Positions 43,001-51,689 of a DNA stretch of 64,000 bases are shown in pieces (position 1 is the stretch's first letter; each line of letters opens with the position of its first letter). The stretch is taken from NCBI GenBank assembly GCA_000316135.1, contig JH993971.1, positions 1-64,000 on the forward strand, read 5' to 3'. The notes beneath the pieces were generated by a model. It was not told where the DNA came from and did no database searches. It was given only the letters and a program-made list of their open reading frames with translations. Made by a program: the position numbers and the translations under genes. The stretch comes from Trachipleistophora hominis. Lineage: Eukaryota; Microsporidia; Pleistophoridae.

Positions 43001-44690
43001 ACAGTTTTTTATTCAGGATATAAGCAAATTTGTAAATTTACAGGCTCTTTACATTGCTAATGTTTCCTTGCAACAGGATTTGATTTTAAACAACCACATT
43101 AAGGTGTTTAAGATGGAAAAAAGTAGAATTGAAAAAGGTTACGCCTTGAGGTTGAACAAAGGTGTGAAAAACGTGGTTATCGTATCTTTTTCCGGTGTTG
43201 TCGACACGAGCAGCATCATGAATATGGGAGACGTATGGCTCAACGGTACTGAAACGTTTACTTTCAAACGAGAAAATAACGCAGATGACATTTACTTAGG
43301 TATACGCAATATGATAGTTGCTAAGAATTTGAAGATCGATCCAAGAGTTAAACGCCTGGAACTAATTAATACTACGATTGATGAAAACGCTCAGCTCAAA
43401 ATCAACAGCGCATGTGAATCCGTACGAATAGTTGATTGTGATGGTCGAATCGATTTCTCTGAGGCAATCTCTCTCACCTTTATTGGTATTGAAGGTGATA
43501 TGATAGGCTGGGTCAACTCCTTAACGCCCATCGTTAAAAACAGACGTAGAATTGTTCCTGGACGGCTATTTCCGTCTCATACTGAGAAGATTTACGTTAA
43601 TTGTAAATCGGTTAAATTGGTATCACAGGTTATTGATCAGGATGTGTGCTTAACATTTGATGAGGAGTGCGAGAGCGTTTCGCTGATCAACTGCGCGGGC
43701 ACATTTGATGTTTCTGAGGTATTAAAGTTAAAAAGGCTCGTTTATCAGCCGCAAGGAGCATTGAGTGACATACGGGTAGAGTTTCCTGATCTTAGCAATG
43801 TTGAGGAACTCGTGCTCGTTTATAATGGTGATGATCGTTATTTTCCATTGCTATTGCTTGCATGTAGGAACGTGAAAAGGCTGACTCTTTACTCTTATCG
43901 AGCACCTAATGCAGGTATCAGGCAGGATGATATGATTACTGATAAATGGACTGCTCACGCCAAAGAGTTGAAGTATATTAATAACAGTGATATAGAAAGA
44001 ATTGTTCGCGAATCTAGCCACGAGGACGACCATTTTTTCGAAAAGATTTTTAACAGAATTATGAACATTTTGATCAGGCCTATCTTTACCAGCACAACCG
44101 AGAACATTCTGGAGAGCCTTTCGTTGTACGGATTTAAACCATCCGTACGGAGTATGAAAGAGATGCGGAATTTTGTTGCATTGGAAACGCTCATACTCGA
44201 CTACGAGTATGTTGACAAGACGGTTCTCGAGCACCTGCCGAATAACATCACAACCTTGTCTATGTTAAAAGGACAAAAGCCCTTATTCACGTGTCCTAAG
44301 TTATGCTGCTCGGCTAAACGGGACAAAGCGATCGCTTTTCGCGAACACAAGTTTTTAAAGACATTCGTGGTAGATGCTGATTTTTTCACTAATACTAAGA
44401 ATTTTTTCAATCTGCCCAAAACACTTGAATGCTTGAAAATTACGTATACCAATGCATTCTCGAAGGCTAATGTACCTGTTTTAAAGAAACTGAAGCTAAA
44501 ACGTTTGGTGATAATCGATTCCGACGAGCTGAACAACGAACTCTTCCTTACTGAGAATTATAACACGAATGTAGTTCGGTTTAAAACGTTTACATGCTTT
44601 CTTTCCAATTTTATTGATATTTTCTCGCTTGATGAACTGTCGGCTGAAATAGGTAATACTGTAGTTTCTTTGAGCCCAAGAGATTATTAA
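40038..44690 (+). CDS. giant solenoid/LRR-like repeat protein, 1550 aa
   Basis: I do not recognise this as a named protein. Residues 1-22 are hydrophobic (signal peptide or anchor). A hydrophilic, helical N-terminal region follows to about 250. From residue 456 a motif of the form (C/H/F)-(S/D/A)-G-x-(F/V/I)-x-(F/V) recurs at 456, 541, 627, 712, 797, 880, 968, 1050, 1133 and 1218, a period of 82-88 residues. Each period has three or four strand-like sub-repeats of about 22 residues (LxIxNVxIxxN...), as in irregular LRR or beta-helix solenoids. After 1240 the sequence becomes more LRR-like (LESLSLYGF, LETLILDY, LECLKITY, LKRLVIID). It is probably a secreted or surface binding protein of the expanded microsporidian LRR type. 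There is no CCC tract before the ATG. Confidence 0.75.
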   Translation: MLVTIYILLLKVSSTVIYILRFRNEKNESDDYLTVNSLKDAMLGKMLENAPINEWIGHFLIQPYDHVKDELHVLGKDVCDTIEDRQKDEFTTILEKDEHPTENKKKNTNQRIKWQEETAAVPETQMKIPVENVQYMEVKIPVSQLLYIKIINLSHGKNEQLSDEEIHSVLHLLMSMDNVSEIKYALYMQFLGDHALIGRLRQLHAERANESMDIDVVKQGNIDCLTSDIEHVIRNVYSTMKRNYLLLIKDQYGNTALATRKAKGDRRLKMYIPLEDISAGIPGSFLRMDYNFLCHNKEALYSWIDTLGEEIPKMTIELDFCNFFRLRGCSYECTRVSTNVPILGTFAEFYRVITCNFVIHRKITKIILRLSNVCYDFDFCFLDGVKLELWCYECIFDEKSVLPEFLDLLSVKDSLLKASLSLPPCLNVLYMSNCRHQDDTVVLHVGTTCRHVSIEDHSGLVNFGDITRLCTFMLPLKSRFSVSIVKNLKGQLQNLKVKNVQVASNWTICDTIKRIYLENVTVLDNNSCGIHSKSRSVVVRHCSGLFDFDGFRGFEHVHLFGSKGTLEYVGSASGDVYRFTISNLWINKSRVFNSGWKKILFSDIKLSENAVITFEQNGEIQEIVCDRCYGRFIFSKIVSGVGSIFFTRENGYFEIKRRAPGNEIQLKITNVDINENIKLGDGIAEIVLENVNIEDGYAFETTSPVKKIVVDSCSGEFIIHGIATKTGNGIILRHSSSSIHLLRKDSDNYILYMANITFSDTIEIKFAVDTAVFVNVKVAASQGVVFEKGCERLTLNNCDRLVQKEEGVVFKKLSLCRLASSVAHYYFSAETEELQASEITLYEDVCIWRNVKAISLYRIFILNNKCFEIRGEPDLLSLQQCSKYFNLPCLTEKRDENVLFLSEEQSEIHLFRSRVLSGSIAVGMKGCEIHKDIVIRNDVKHLSLSNITGGSDVKLVISNSCERLIIESCEISVMLAKYSPLISMVMKRQFFIQDISKFVNLQALYIANVSLQQDLILNNHIKVFKMEKSRIEKGYALRLNKGVKNVVIVSFSGVVDTSSIMNMGDVWLNGTETFTFKRENNADDIYLGIRNMIVAKNLKIDPRVKRLELINTTIDENAQLKINSACESVRIVDCDGRIDFSEAISLTFIGIEGDMIGWVNSLTPIVKNRRRIVPGRLFPSHTEKIYVNCKSVKLVSQVIDQDVCLTFDEECESVSLINCAGTFDVSEVLKLKRLVYQPQGALSDIRVEFPDLSNVEELVLVYNGDDRYFPLLLLACRNVKRLTLYSYRAPNAGIRQDDMITDKWTAHAKELKYINNSDIERIVRESSHEDDHFFEKIFNRIMNILIRPIFTSTTENILESLSLYGFKPSVRSMKEMRNFVALETLILDYEYVDKTVLEHLPNNITTLSMLKGQKPLFTCPKLCCSAKRDKAIAFREHKFLKTFVVDADFFTNTKNFFNLPKTLECLKITYTNAFSKANVPVLKKLKLKRLVIIDSDELNNELFLTENYNTNVVRFKTFTCFLSNFIDIFSLDELSAEIGNTVVSLSPRDY

Positions 44691-45357
44691 GTAAAAGGTT
44701 TAGTTTAAGGTTTACAAAACATCTTTGATGTGATTTATCACCATATAACTGTGATTTTAACAATATATTAAGGTTTTCTGATCACTGGATTATCGGTAAA
44801 CTACCGGCATGGTTCTGTTTTATGCTGATCCTTATGTGACGATTTATAGGTTAATCTATCAAAACATTTTTAGTAAAGTCTGTAGTTATTGTACGCAAGT
44901 TCATTGAAGAATTAAAATCGGTGATCATAGTCGAACTCAACAGATCTAAGAAAAGAGTGTACGTAAAATGTATGAGTCAACAAATAAAAGCTTAGTTGCG
45001 TTATGCGACATACTTCGATTTACGTCCATGGTTCACCAAACAAAACTCAGGTTTTGGCCATGTAGGACGTGTTTGTTGGGTGAGCTGTGCAGGACCTCCA
45101 TGAACCGAAAGCCGGTGGCCATGGTTGAAGCCCTAGCGGGCCAGGAAAAGGGATTTATTATTTTTGCTGTTAACAATGAGCAGGTAGGAAAGATATGTTG
45201 CTATTGATGATAATAAAATGAAAGATTAGTCACCATATTTTTAAATAAAACTCTTTTAGTCAAAAAAAATGTTTGATTAGATGGTATGTTATAAGGTGAT
45301 AATTAAACTAACTTTTAATAAAAAAATACCTAAAAGAAAATTAAAAGCCGTTTATTG
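44691..45357. other. spacer with SINE-like copy
   Basis: The region between convergent genes is mostly the repeat at 45099-45326. A 79-codon ORF at 44968-45207 is built partly of that repeat and is not credible. Confidence 0.55.
45099..45326 (+). repeat. SINE-like element with internal insertion
   Basis: The 5' part CCATGAACCGAAAGCCGGTGG through CCCTAGCGGGCCAG matches 18138-18185. The 3' part GTTATAAGGTGATAATTAAA through AATAAAAAAA matches 18205-18246. About 110 bp of unrelated AT-rich sequence separates them. No target-site duplication is evident. Confidence 0.6.
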
Positions 45358-46899
45358 TTAATCCAGCAGCTCTTTTATTTGTTTCCAACGGTATATACAC
45401 GTTAATAAAAATGCGAGTACAACTATAAGTAGGCACAATATGCATATCACTATTATTATTTTCTTTACTTTTCCCGCCTTCGTCCCTTTTTGGTACACTG
45501 ATTCGCTATTTATCTTAGCCCGTGATTCAGTTGATCCCTTCTTATTTTTCGTCTGTTCGTCAACTAAAATATGTTCATCTTCCAGCTTTGTATCCCCCGC
45601 CGTTGATTCAGCAGAACTTTTAGTACAACAATTTGTAGAACAGCAACATCTTTGTGCTTCTTTTATTTCATTTACCAATTCCGTGACTCGAGGAGATTCG
45701 TAGCATTTCTCATACTTTCCTATTGCACCCTCGTGAACAAAATAATTAGTTAAGGATTTGCTGCCAACGAATGTCTCCGTTCTTTCATATACCTGGTCCT
45801 TGGAAGTAATATGCAAAGTTATCCTTAACATTTCATATTTACCACCAACACATTCTTCGATGGAGGTATTCGTTGTATCATTAAAATTCATTATTGGGTT
45901 CGCCTTGCATGCATCATCGTTGCCAACATTAGCTCTCGATTTTGACACACGATCATTGTCTTGAATAAATTCATTTCGTTGTGAACAGCTAGAAGAAACA
46001 AGGTCTGAACAATTTTCGAGCTTGTTTCCTGCAGCGTACACATCAATTTCAGCTGCATGTTCACTTCCTTCAGTTTGTGTGTATTTCTCATCTTTGCTTA
46101 ATAAATTTTGAGAAACTTCTTTATCAGGAGTATATTTGTAATCCTTCGGAAAAACTGAACCGTGGTCTTTCCCATAGCTTGCAGATGACGAATAATTCGA
46201 TTTTGTACCCAAGATATCCGAATTAATAATACTCATTTCCAACAACTCTAGACCCATTTTGATCAACCTGAGCCAAACTAGTTTATCAACTAGTGGGGCA
46301 TCATCTGCACATGGTATACAATGTTTTCGTTTATCATTTATTTCATCTGACAGTCTTTTTATGTACAGATCTACTAGCTTACATAATTTTTTGATTAGTA
46401 GAATGAGCTGTAACGCTATTTTTCTTAACTTCAAGGTAATCAACTCACTCAGCGTCGCTATAAGCCTAAGGTAATAGCTATGTTGTTCTAAAAGCCATGA
46501 ATTATAATTAAGTTGTACCTCTAACAGTGATAACTTAGTAATATACAGTTGATAATACAATATACATTTTTTGCGATTTTCGGCTGATCTGTGCTTAATA
46601 TCAATATTTACGAGTACTGGTTGACGAATTAGAGGTCCAAATGAACCCCTTAACTGTTTTAATTCTGTGCCTTTAATATACTGCTCCATATCTGTACTTA
46701 CTGTAATTCGTACGTATTTACATTCTCCTGGTTTCTCGCCATTTAACTCATTATTAGATTTGTCTCCGCATACATTTTGATTCGAATTCGCCAAACTCTT
46801 ATTATAATTTGCGAGAAAGCTATTCCCGGTGTGTATCATAACAGTTGAACTAACCTGGTTATACGAAAGAATAGCAAGTATTCCTAGAATAATTGACAT
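45358..46899 (-). CDS. uncharacterised type I membrane protein, 513 aa
   Basis: I do not recognise this protein. The first ATG is at 46899 (the ORF is open to a TTG two codons upstream). The N-terminus MSIILGILAILSYNQVSST is a signal peptide. A luminal part follows, with an L/I/Y-rich helical segment at about 110-205, a polar S/N/D/E-rich stretch with scattered C (210-400), and a cysteine cluster RCCCSTNCC near 416. One membrane span (about 478-500, IIIVICILCLLIVVLAFLL) and a short cytosolic tail end the protein. The layout fits a surface or endomembrane protein of a fast-evolving microsporidian family. Confidence 0.7.
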   Translation of the reverse strand: MSIILGILAILSYNQVSSTVMIHTGNSFLANYNKSLANSNQNVCGDKSNNELNGEKPGECKYVRITVSTDMEQYIKGTELKQLRGSFGPLIRQPVLVNIDIKHRSAENRKKCILYYQLYITKLSLLEVQLNYNSWLLEQHSYYLRLIATLSELITLKLRKIALQLILLIKKLCKLVDLYIKRLSDEINDKRKHCIPCADDAPLVDKLVWLRLIKMGLELLEMSIINSDILGTKSNYSSSASYGKDHGSVFPKDYKYTPDKEVSQNLLSKDEKYTQTEGSEHAAEIDVYAAGNKLENCSDLVSSSCSQRNEFIQDNDRVSKSRANVGNDDACKANPIMNFNDTTNTSIEECVGGKYEMLRITLHITSKDQVYERTETFVGSKSLTNYFVHEGAIGKYEKCYESPRVTELVNEIKEAQRCCCSTNCCTKSSAESTAGDTKLEDEHILVDEQTKNKKGSTESRAKINSESVYQKGTKAGKVKKIIIVICILCLLIVVLAFLLTCIYRWKQIKELLD

Positions 46900-47468
46900 G
46901 GCCAAGCTGTATCAATACATTTTTAAAATACCGAGATGTAAAATTTGACTTGAATTGACATGATAGGACACTCATGCTTTATGGTTATTTCTACTTGTTT
47001 TGTAAAAGATTACTACAAACGATCAAGCATGTTTTTCGTGTAGAATGTTCAGTACAAATATAAAAGAGTTACCTTACGTGTACTAACAGAATAAAACACG
47101 CATTTGATAAAAACACACGAGTATATGGTTTATTTGTTGATTGTTTGTGTTATGTCTACCATTTTATGATTGCCAAAGGTTATATCAGCAGGTGTAAAAA
47201 ATCAAATGTCAAACCACTTGAGTTAATGTTCCCAAGATAGTTAAAAATAATATTCCAAGCCAAAGCACAAATAACTAAAAATATACAGATTTGGTCTATT
47301 CAGTCGGGTGATATTTTTCTCTCTCTAAAAAATACGTTTAAACGCGTTTAAATACACGAAAGCATGTCAATATGATGTAAACGATGGATCATCACAAATG
47401 TATTGTTAAATACATTCGCTAATCTTAATTCTTTTTTTTATTCAAGTTCCAGAATTCATTAACTCCCT
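46900..47468. other. AT-rich intergenic region, divergent promoters
   Basis: No ORF or repeat is seen. CCC at 47465-47467 lies one base before an ATG at 47469, the likely true start region of the next gene. Confidence 0.5.
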
Positions 47469-47509
47469 ATGACAAAAAAAACAAAAGTGAAATTTTGGAT
47501 AAAATACTC

Positions 47510-48307
47510 ATGTTGCGATTGAATCCGGAAACGAACAAAAGTTTTGAAATGAATAGCAAAGATAAGAAAAAACGTGACTTGTTGTGGAAAAACATCGCAG
47601 AAAAAGTAGACGAGGTAGATGATCCATCGGTAGCTCAGACTATGTTCAGTTATTTTATGAAGAGTTTTAATAAGAAAATGAAAGAAGCAAATGCAGGGAA
47701 GAGCTGCAAAAAATGGATTTATTATGACTTGGCGAAAAAGTACATGCCGGATCTTGTCGCCAGTGCAGAGCAAACTGCGAGGGAGATTGAAAACAAAAAT
47801 AGCGCCGAAAAAGTGCTATCGGGGAGTTGTAGTGCAAATAATAATGAGAAGAGTAATATGACCAATATAGTACAGGCCGAATCCGATGCAAATGTGCCAT
47901 TAACGAGTAGGTCCGCTAAAGAGAGTGTTGAAGAACACGAAATTGCAAAAAATGATACCATGAAATTGGAATTGGAAAAGAAAGCTGATAACGTGTTCGA
48001 ATTTGGTAAAAATCTATCTGTATCACCACAAAAACATGATGAGAAGGAGACAAATATCGATATGCCTAAGAAAAGGTTAAAAGTGCACAAAGATGCCGCT
48101 TTAAAATTTTCTGATCCTAGTGATGTAAAGATATTAGACCTTATAAATGAAAGGGATATGTTGGTAAAACGGCTGCTAATTACTGATAATAATGATGAGA
48201 AGCTAATCAGAAAAATTGCAGCAAAAGATAACGCTATTCAGGATTTGTTGGGTGATCGTAAAGAAAGAATGGCTTTAGTGAGCCTAATCAGAGAGAAATT
48301 GCTGTAA
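47510..48307 (+). CDS. MADF/Myb-SANT-like DNA-binding protein
   Basis: This is a probable nuclear DNA-binding regulator. From the in-frame ATG at 47510 it has 265 aa. Residues about 20-80 (KKKRDLLWKNIAEKV...SYFMKSFNKKMKEA...KKWIYYDLAKKYMP) have the spaced W/I/F/Y pattern of the MADF subclass of Myb/SANT domains. A low-complexity linker and a basic KKRLKVHKD patch follow, ending in a charged helix. The better start may be the ATG at 47469, placed one base after CCC; it joins this frame only if the A8 run at 47474-47481 lacks one A. The domain call is by pattern only. Confidence 0.65.
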   Translation: MLRLNPETNKSFEMNSKDKKKRDLLWKNIAEKVDEVDDPSVAQTMFSYFMKSFNKKMKEANAGKSCKKWIYYDLAKKYMPDLVASAEQTAREIENKNSAEKVLSGSCSANNNEKSNMTNIVQAESDANVPLTSRSAKESVEEHEIAKNDTMKLELEKKADNVFEFGKNLSVSPQKHDEKETNIDMPKKRLKVHKDAALKFSDPSDVKILDLINERDMLVKRLLITDNNDEKLIRKIAAKDNAIQDLLGDRKERMALVSLIREKLL

Positions 48308-49050
48308 TACGAAAAGATTATGTGATAGTTCATCTTTACTGGTTTACGATTCCCAAAATTTGCAAGTGGTTGAAAGCCGAGATGCAGAGGTATGTTCAAC
48401 CACTGAAGTAGTTCTGAAGCGGTGTCTCGTAAATTAAATAAAAGATTATTGTTGTTAACGATTCTAAATTAAATGCTAACTGTAAATATCATAGTGCTGC
48501 GGTTGTTACAAGATTTTAATCGCCATTAAACTCCGTTTACATCTTCAGAATATGTAATTTGCAGCGTATTAACATAATATTTTATAGCGTACATTTGAAA
48601 GATTTATAATAAGAATTGACAATTCTGTGTTTCTATTAAAGACGATAGGTCTAGTTATTACAAACTGTGAAGATATTATGCAGTAATCTCTGTTAATTAT
48701 ATACTTTTAATACTTTCTTATGTAATCTCCCTTTATTAAACCAATAAGAACATTCACAGAAATATTTATCTAATAATGCTTGGTTAATATCACCAGGTTT
48801 CATAGTAAATAACACATAGTGCATGTTTTATAAAAATAGTTTAAATCTAAAATTATCAACCGACCTATCATACACATCAAAAAGTGTTTTCTATCAGGCA
48901 TAGGTTCACATTAACTGTCATATTATGATACGTTCATTATATCTCTCTCCATTCTAATACGTCGTTTTTTAACAAAATTTGTGATAGGTCCCGTGTAATA
49001 AAGTGTTTCTCGTTTCAAATAAATAAAAAATTAAATTACATCCCTTGAGA
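48308..49050. other. AT-rich spacer
   Basis: No gene or repeat is recognised. CCC at 49042-49044 lies 6 nt before the SRP54 ATG. Confidence 0.5.
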
Positions 49051-50457
49051 ATGATTTTTGATCTTGGTAAATCGATTAATTCAACACTACAGAATTTATT
49101 TAAAAAGGATGTAACTGATCAGGGAATAGAAGCTGCTATAAAGGAAATTATAAGGCAGCTTATACAAAACAATGTAGGCACAAAATGCGTAACACAGCTC
49201 AAAATTAATTTGGACAGCAAATTAAAAACTGAAGAACTGAAGCCCGGGATAAATAAGGCGAAGTGGGTGTATAATGCCATTTTTGACGAGCTTGTGAATC
49301 TTGTCGATCCAAAATGCGAGCCTTATAAAGTTAAACGGGGAAAGTCGCAGGTAATTATGTTTGTTGGACTACAGGGTGCAGGCAAGACAACCACGGTGTG
49401 TAAATATGCCAATTTTTACAAAAAGAAAGGATACAAAGCAGGTATAGTGTGTGCTGACACGTTTAGAGCGGGTGCATTTGACCAGATAAAGCAGAATGCG
49501 CTGAAGATTAATGTTCCTTACTTCGGTAGTGCAGATCCAGACCCGGTTAAGGTTGCCTCAGAGGGCGTTGAAAAATTCCGAAAAGACAAGTTTGAGGTCA
49601 TTCTGGTTGATACAAGCGGAAGGCATACACAAGAAAATGATCTGTTCAATGAAATGGAGGAGATAGTGGGCGCTGTAAAACCTGAAAACATTGTTTTTGT
49701 TATGGATGCGGGGATTGGACAGAGTGCTGAGCACCAGGCCATGGGATTTAAAGAAAAGGTAAACCTGGGCAGCATCATTCTGACAAAAGTAGATGGTGCT
49801 GAAAAAGCGGGTGGTGCCATTTCATCGGTTGCAATAACTGGATGCCCGATTGAGTTCATCGGTAACGGCGAGGGAATGGATGATCTGGACGTGTTTAGTC
49901 CAAGACGATTTATAAATAAAATTTTGGGAAAGGGAGACTTAGAAGGACTGGCAGAGAAGATAAAAGACCTTAAGATAGATGAGCGAGAGATTGTAAACAA
50001 GATCAAGAGCGGAAAGTACACGCTCAAAGACTTCAATCTGCAACTTCAGCAATTGATGTCACTTGGCCCACTGAGCAAGGTTATGGAAATGATACCGGGA
50101 ATGGGTAACCTTCCGATATCCGATGAGGGAGTGCTCAGGAAGATGGTTTGCATCTTTGATTCAATGACCGAAAAAGAGCTTGGCTCAGATGGCGAAATTT
50201 TGAAGAAAGAGACGACGAGAGTGACTAGAATTGCAAAGGGGAGCGGAACAAGGCCAGAACTGGTTCTTCAGCTGGTAGCGCAGTTTGAAATGATGTCAAA
50301 TTTGATGAAGAAACTTGGCAACAACCAAGGGTTTATGAATCTTTTGAACGCAGACACGTCTAAAATGAGCGCGAGTGAAAAAGCAAAGTTAAAACAGCAG
50401 GCGACCGGTTTTTTGCCGAAAAATGTGATTAATCAAATGGAAGAATATTTTAAATGA
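49051..50457 (+). CDS. SRP54: signal recognition particle GTPase SRP54
   Basis: This GTPase binds signal peptides and 7SL RNA and delivers ribosomes to the ER receptor. It has 468 aa. The N domain is at 1-95. The G domain carries GLQGAGKTTT at 106-115, DTFRAGAFDQ from 136, DTSGR at 187-191 and TKVDGA from 245. The C-terminal M domain (about 300-468) contains the LMSLGPLSKVMEMIPGMG hydrophobic groove segment and a basic RNA-binding stretch. The length is slightly below the usual 500, with a short C-terminus. The ORF opens at a TTG (49045), but the ATG at 49051 sits 6 nt after CCC and gives the usual N-terminus. Confidence 0.97.
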   Translation: MIFDLGKSINSTLQNLFKKDVTDQGIEAAIKEIIRQLIQNNVGTKCVTQLKINLDSKLKTEELKPGINKAKWVYNAIFDELVNLVDPKCEPYKVKRGKSQVIMFVGLQGAGKTTTVCKYANFYKKKGYKAGIVCADTFRAGAFDQIKQNALKINVPYFGSADPDPVKVASEGVEKFRKDKFEVILVDTSGRHTQENDLFNEMEEIVGAVKPENIVFVMDAGIGQSAEHQAMGFKEKVNLGSIILTKVDGAEKAGGAISSVAITGCPIEFIGNGEGMDDLDVFSPRRFINKILGKGDLEGLAEKIKDLKIDEREIVNKIKSGKYTLKDFNLQLQQLMSLGPLSKVMEMIPGMGNLPISDEGVLRKMVCIFDSMTEKELGSDGEILKKETTRVTRIAKGSGTRPELVLQLVAQFEMMSNLMKKLGNNQGFMNLLNADTSKMSASEKAKLKQQATGFLPKNVINQMEEYFK

Positions 50458-51377
50458 TTTTGATGATAATTTGTGTTACGATATAAGGTATTTTGCCTGT
50501 ATCACGATTGTTTTTTAAGTACATTGGTCTTTTTGTTCGTCACGCCTCCTACATGCCCTTCTGGTCAATTCGTACCGATCAAGCTACGAATCTATATCAC
50601 GATTCGTTTTATATCATGATTCGTTTGCCCTATTCATCGTTAATATGATCAGTCATTCCCTTCTATTCAAGCCATTCTTTTTTTGAAAAATCCCGTTTTT
50701 AAAATCATCGCAAAGCACCATAATTTACCATGTATCATTGTTTATTCCGTAATTTTTTACCAGTATACTCGTATTTTATGTTTGTGACGCAATATAACCC
50801 GAATTATTATTGAATATTCTATTCCAACTTGTATATGCTCATAACCAGGCAATGGTAACATATCAATAACAAGGTATGATCTCATACAACATAATTGGTA
50901 TGAATTCGCATATACCGCTATAGTGCTGTTTATTATTTATTAATCGTGATATTACATAAATATTTTCTTCACCTGGTATTATTAGGTTAAATGTTTACGA
51001 CCATTAAATAAAGTGCAATAATAAACAGAAATTGTTTTTTACTAAAAGTTTGTTTAATTATCTCCTTCATACACACAACCTAACCAAACACACTCTTCTG
51101 GGACCATCCATGACCACCGACCTTTGTTTCATAGAATAAGCCGAAATAAGTGTTAATTCAATATTCTTACATAATTCTCTGGTTAATAAATAAAACCTTG
51201 ATCGTAAAAGCCTTTATTTTTGATTTCAACATTGTAATGATCAATCGCGTGTTTGTAGCAAATAAATTTATTTGCAGTAGTTCAAACTTTTACAGCATTA
51301 CACGATTTATTAGCGATGGTTGTACTCGTAATGTTAGCAAGCCTTTGCATGAAATCTAAAATATCGGTTTACCCATC
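50458..51377. other. AT-rich spacer with SINE-like copy
   Basis: It contains the element at 51035-51132. Near 50590-50630 a short ATATCACGATTCGTTT direct repeat occurs. A 69-codon ORF at 51150-51359 is not supported. Confidence 0.55.
51035..51132 (-). repeat. SINE-like element, near full length
   Basis: On the + strand, TTTTTTACTAAAAGTTTGTTTAATTATCTCC, then CCTAACCAAACACACTCTTCTGG, then GACCTTTGTTTCATAG mirror the 18138-18246 element in reverse, including the tail as a T-run. Only a short AGAA match flanks it. Confidence 0.7.
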
Positions 51378-51689
51378 ATGAAGGAGAAGAAAAAAGTTTT
51401 GTTCACCAAAGAACTAAAGCTGATGATGTACGGCTTTGGTGACACTATAATACCACGAAATGATACGGTTGATGTGCTACACGATTATCTACTAGGTTAT
51501 CTTAAGAATCTGCTCATTAAAACGCAGAATATGGCGAGAATAAAAGGAAAAACGAAAACTGATGATTTGTTGTACATTTTGAAGAAAGATAGAAGAAAAT
51601 ACATGAGGGTTAAGGACTTATTACTGACCAATGAAGAATTAAAGAATGCTAGAAAGGCCTTTGATTTTGAAGACTACGAGAAAGAATAG
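51378..51689 (+). CDS. TAF13: TFIID subunit TAF13
   Basis: This is a histone-fold subunit that pairs with TAF11 in TFIID for Pol II initiation. The protein has 103 aa, almost nothing but the fold. LKLMMYGFGDTIIPRNDTVDVL (about 13-34) covers the first helix and the GFGD turn. A long central helix follows, then DDLLYILKKDRRKYMRVKDLL and NEELKNARKAFD (about 63-96), all family signatures. CCC lies 4 nt before the ATG (51372-51374). Confidence 0.93.
   Translation: MKEKKKVLFTKELKLMMYGFGDTIIPRNDTVDVLHDYLLGYLKNLLIKTQNMARIKGKTKTDDLLYILKKDRRKYMRVKDLLLTNEELKNARKAFDFEDYEKE

Noticed and set aside
44968..45207. 79-codon ORF at 45 kb
   Set aside because: Half of it is the SINE-like repeat and it has no CCC tract; an accidental ORF through repeat DNA.
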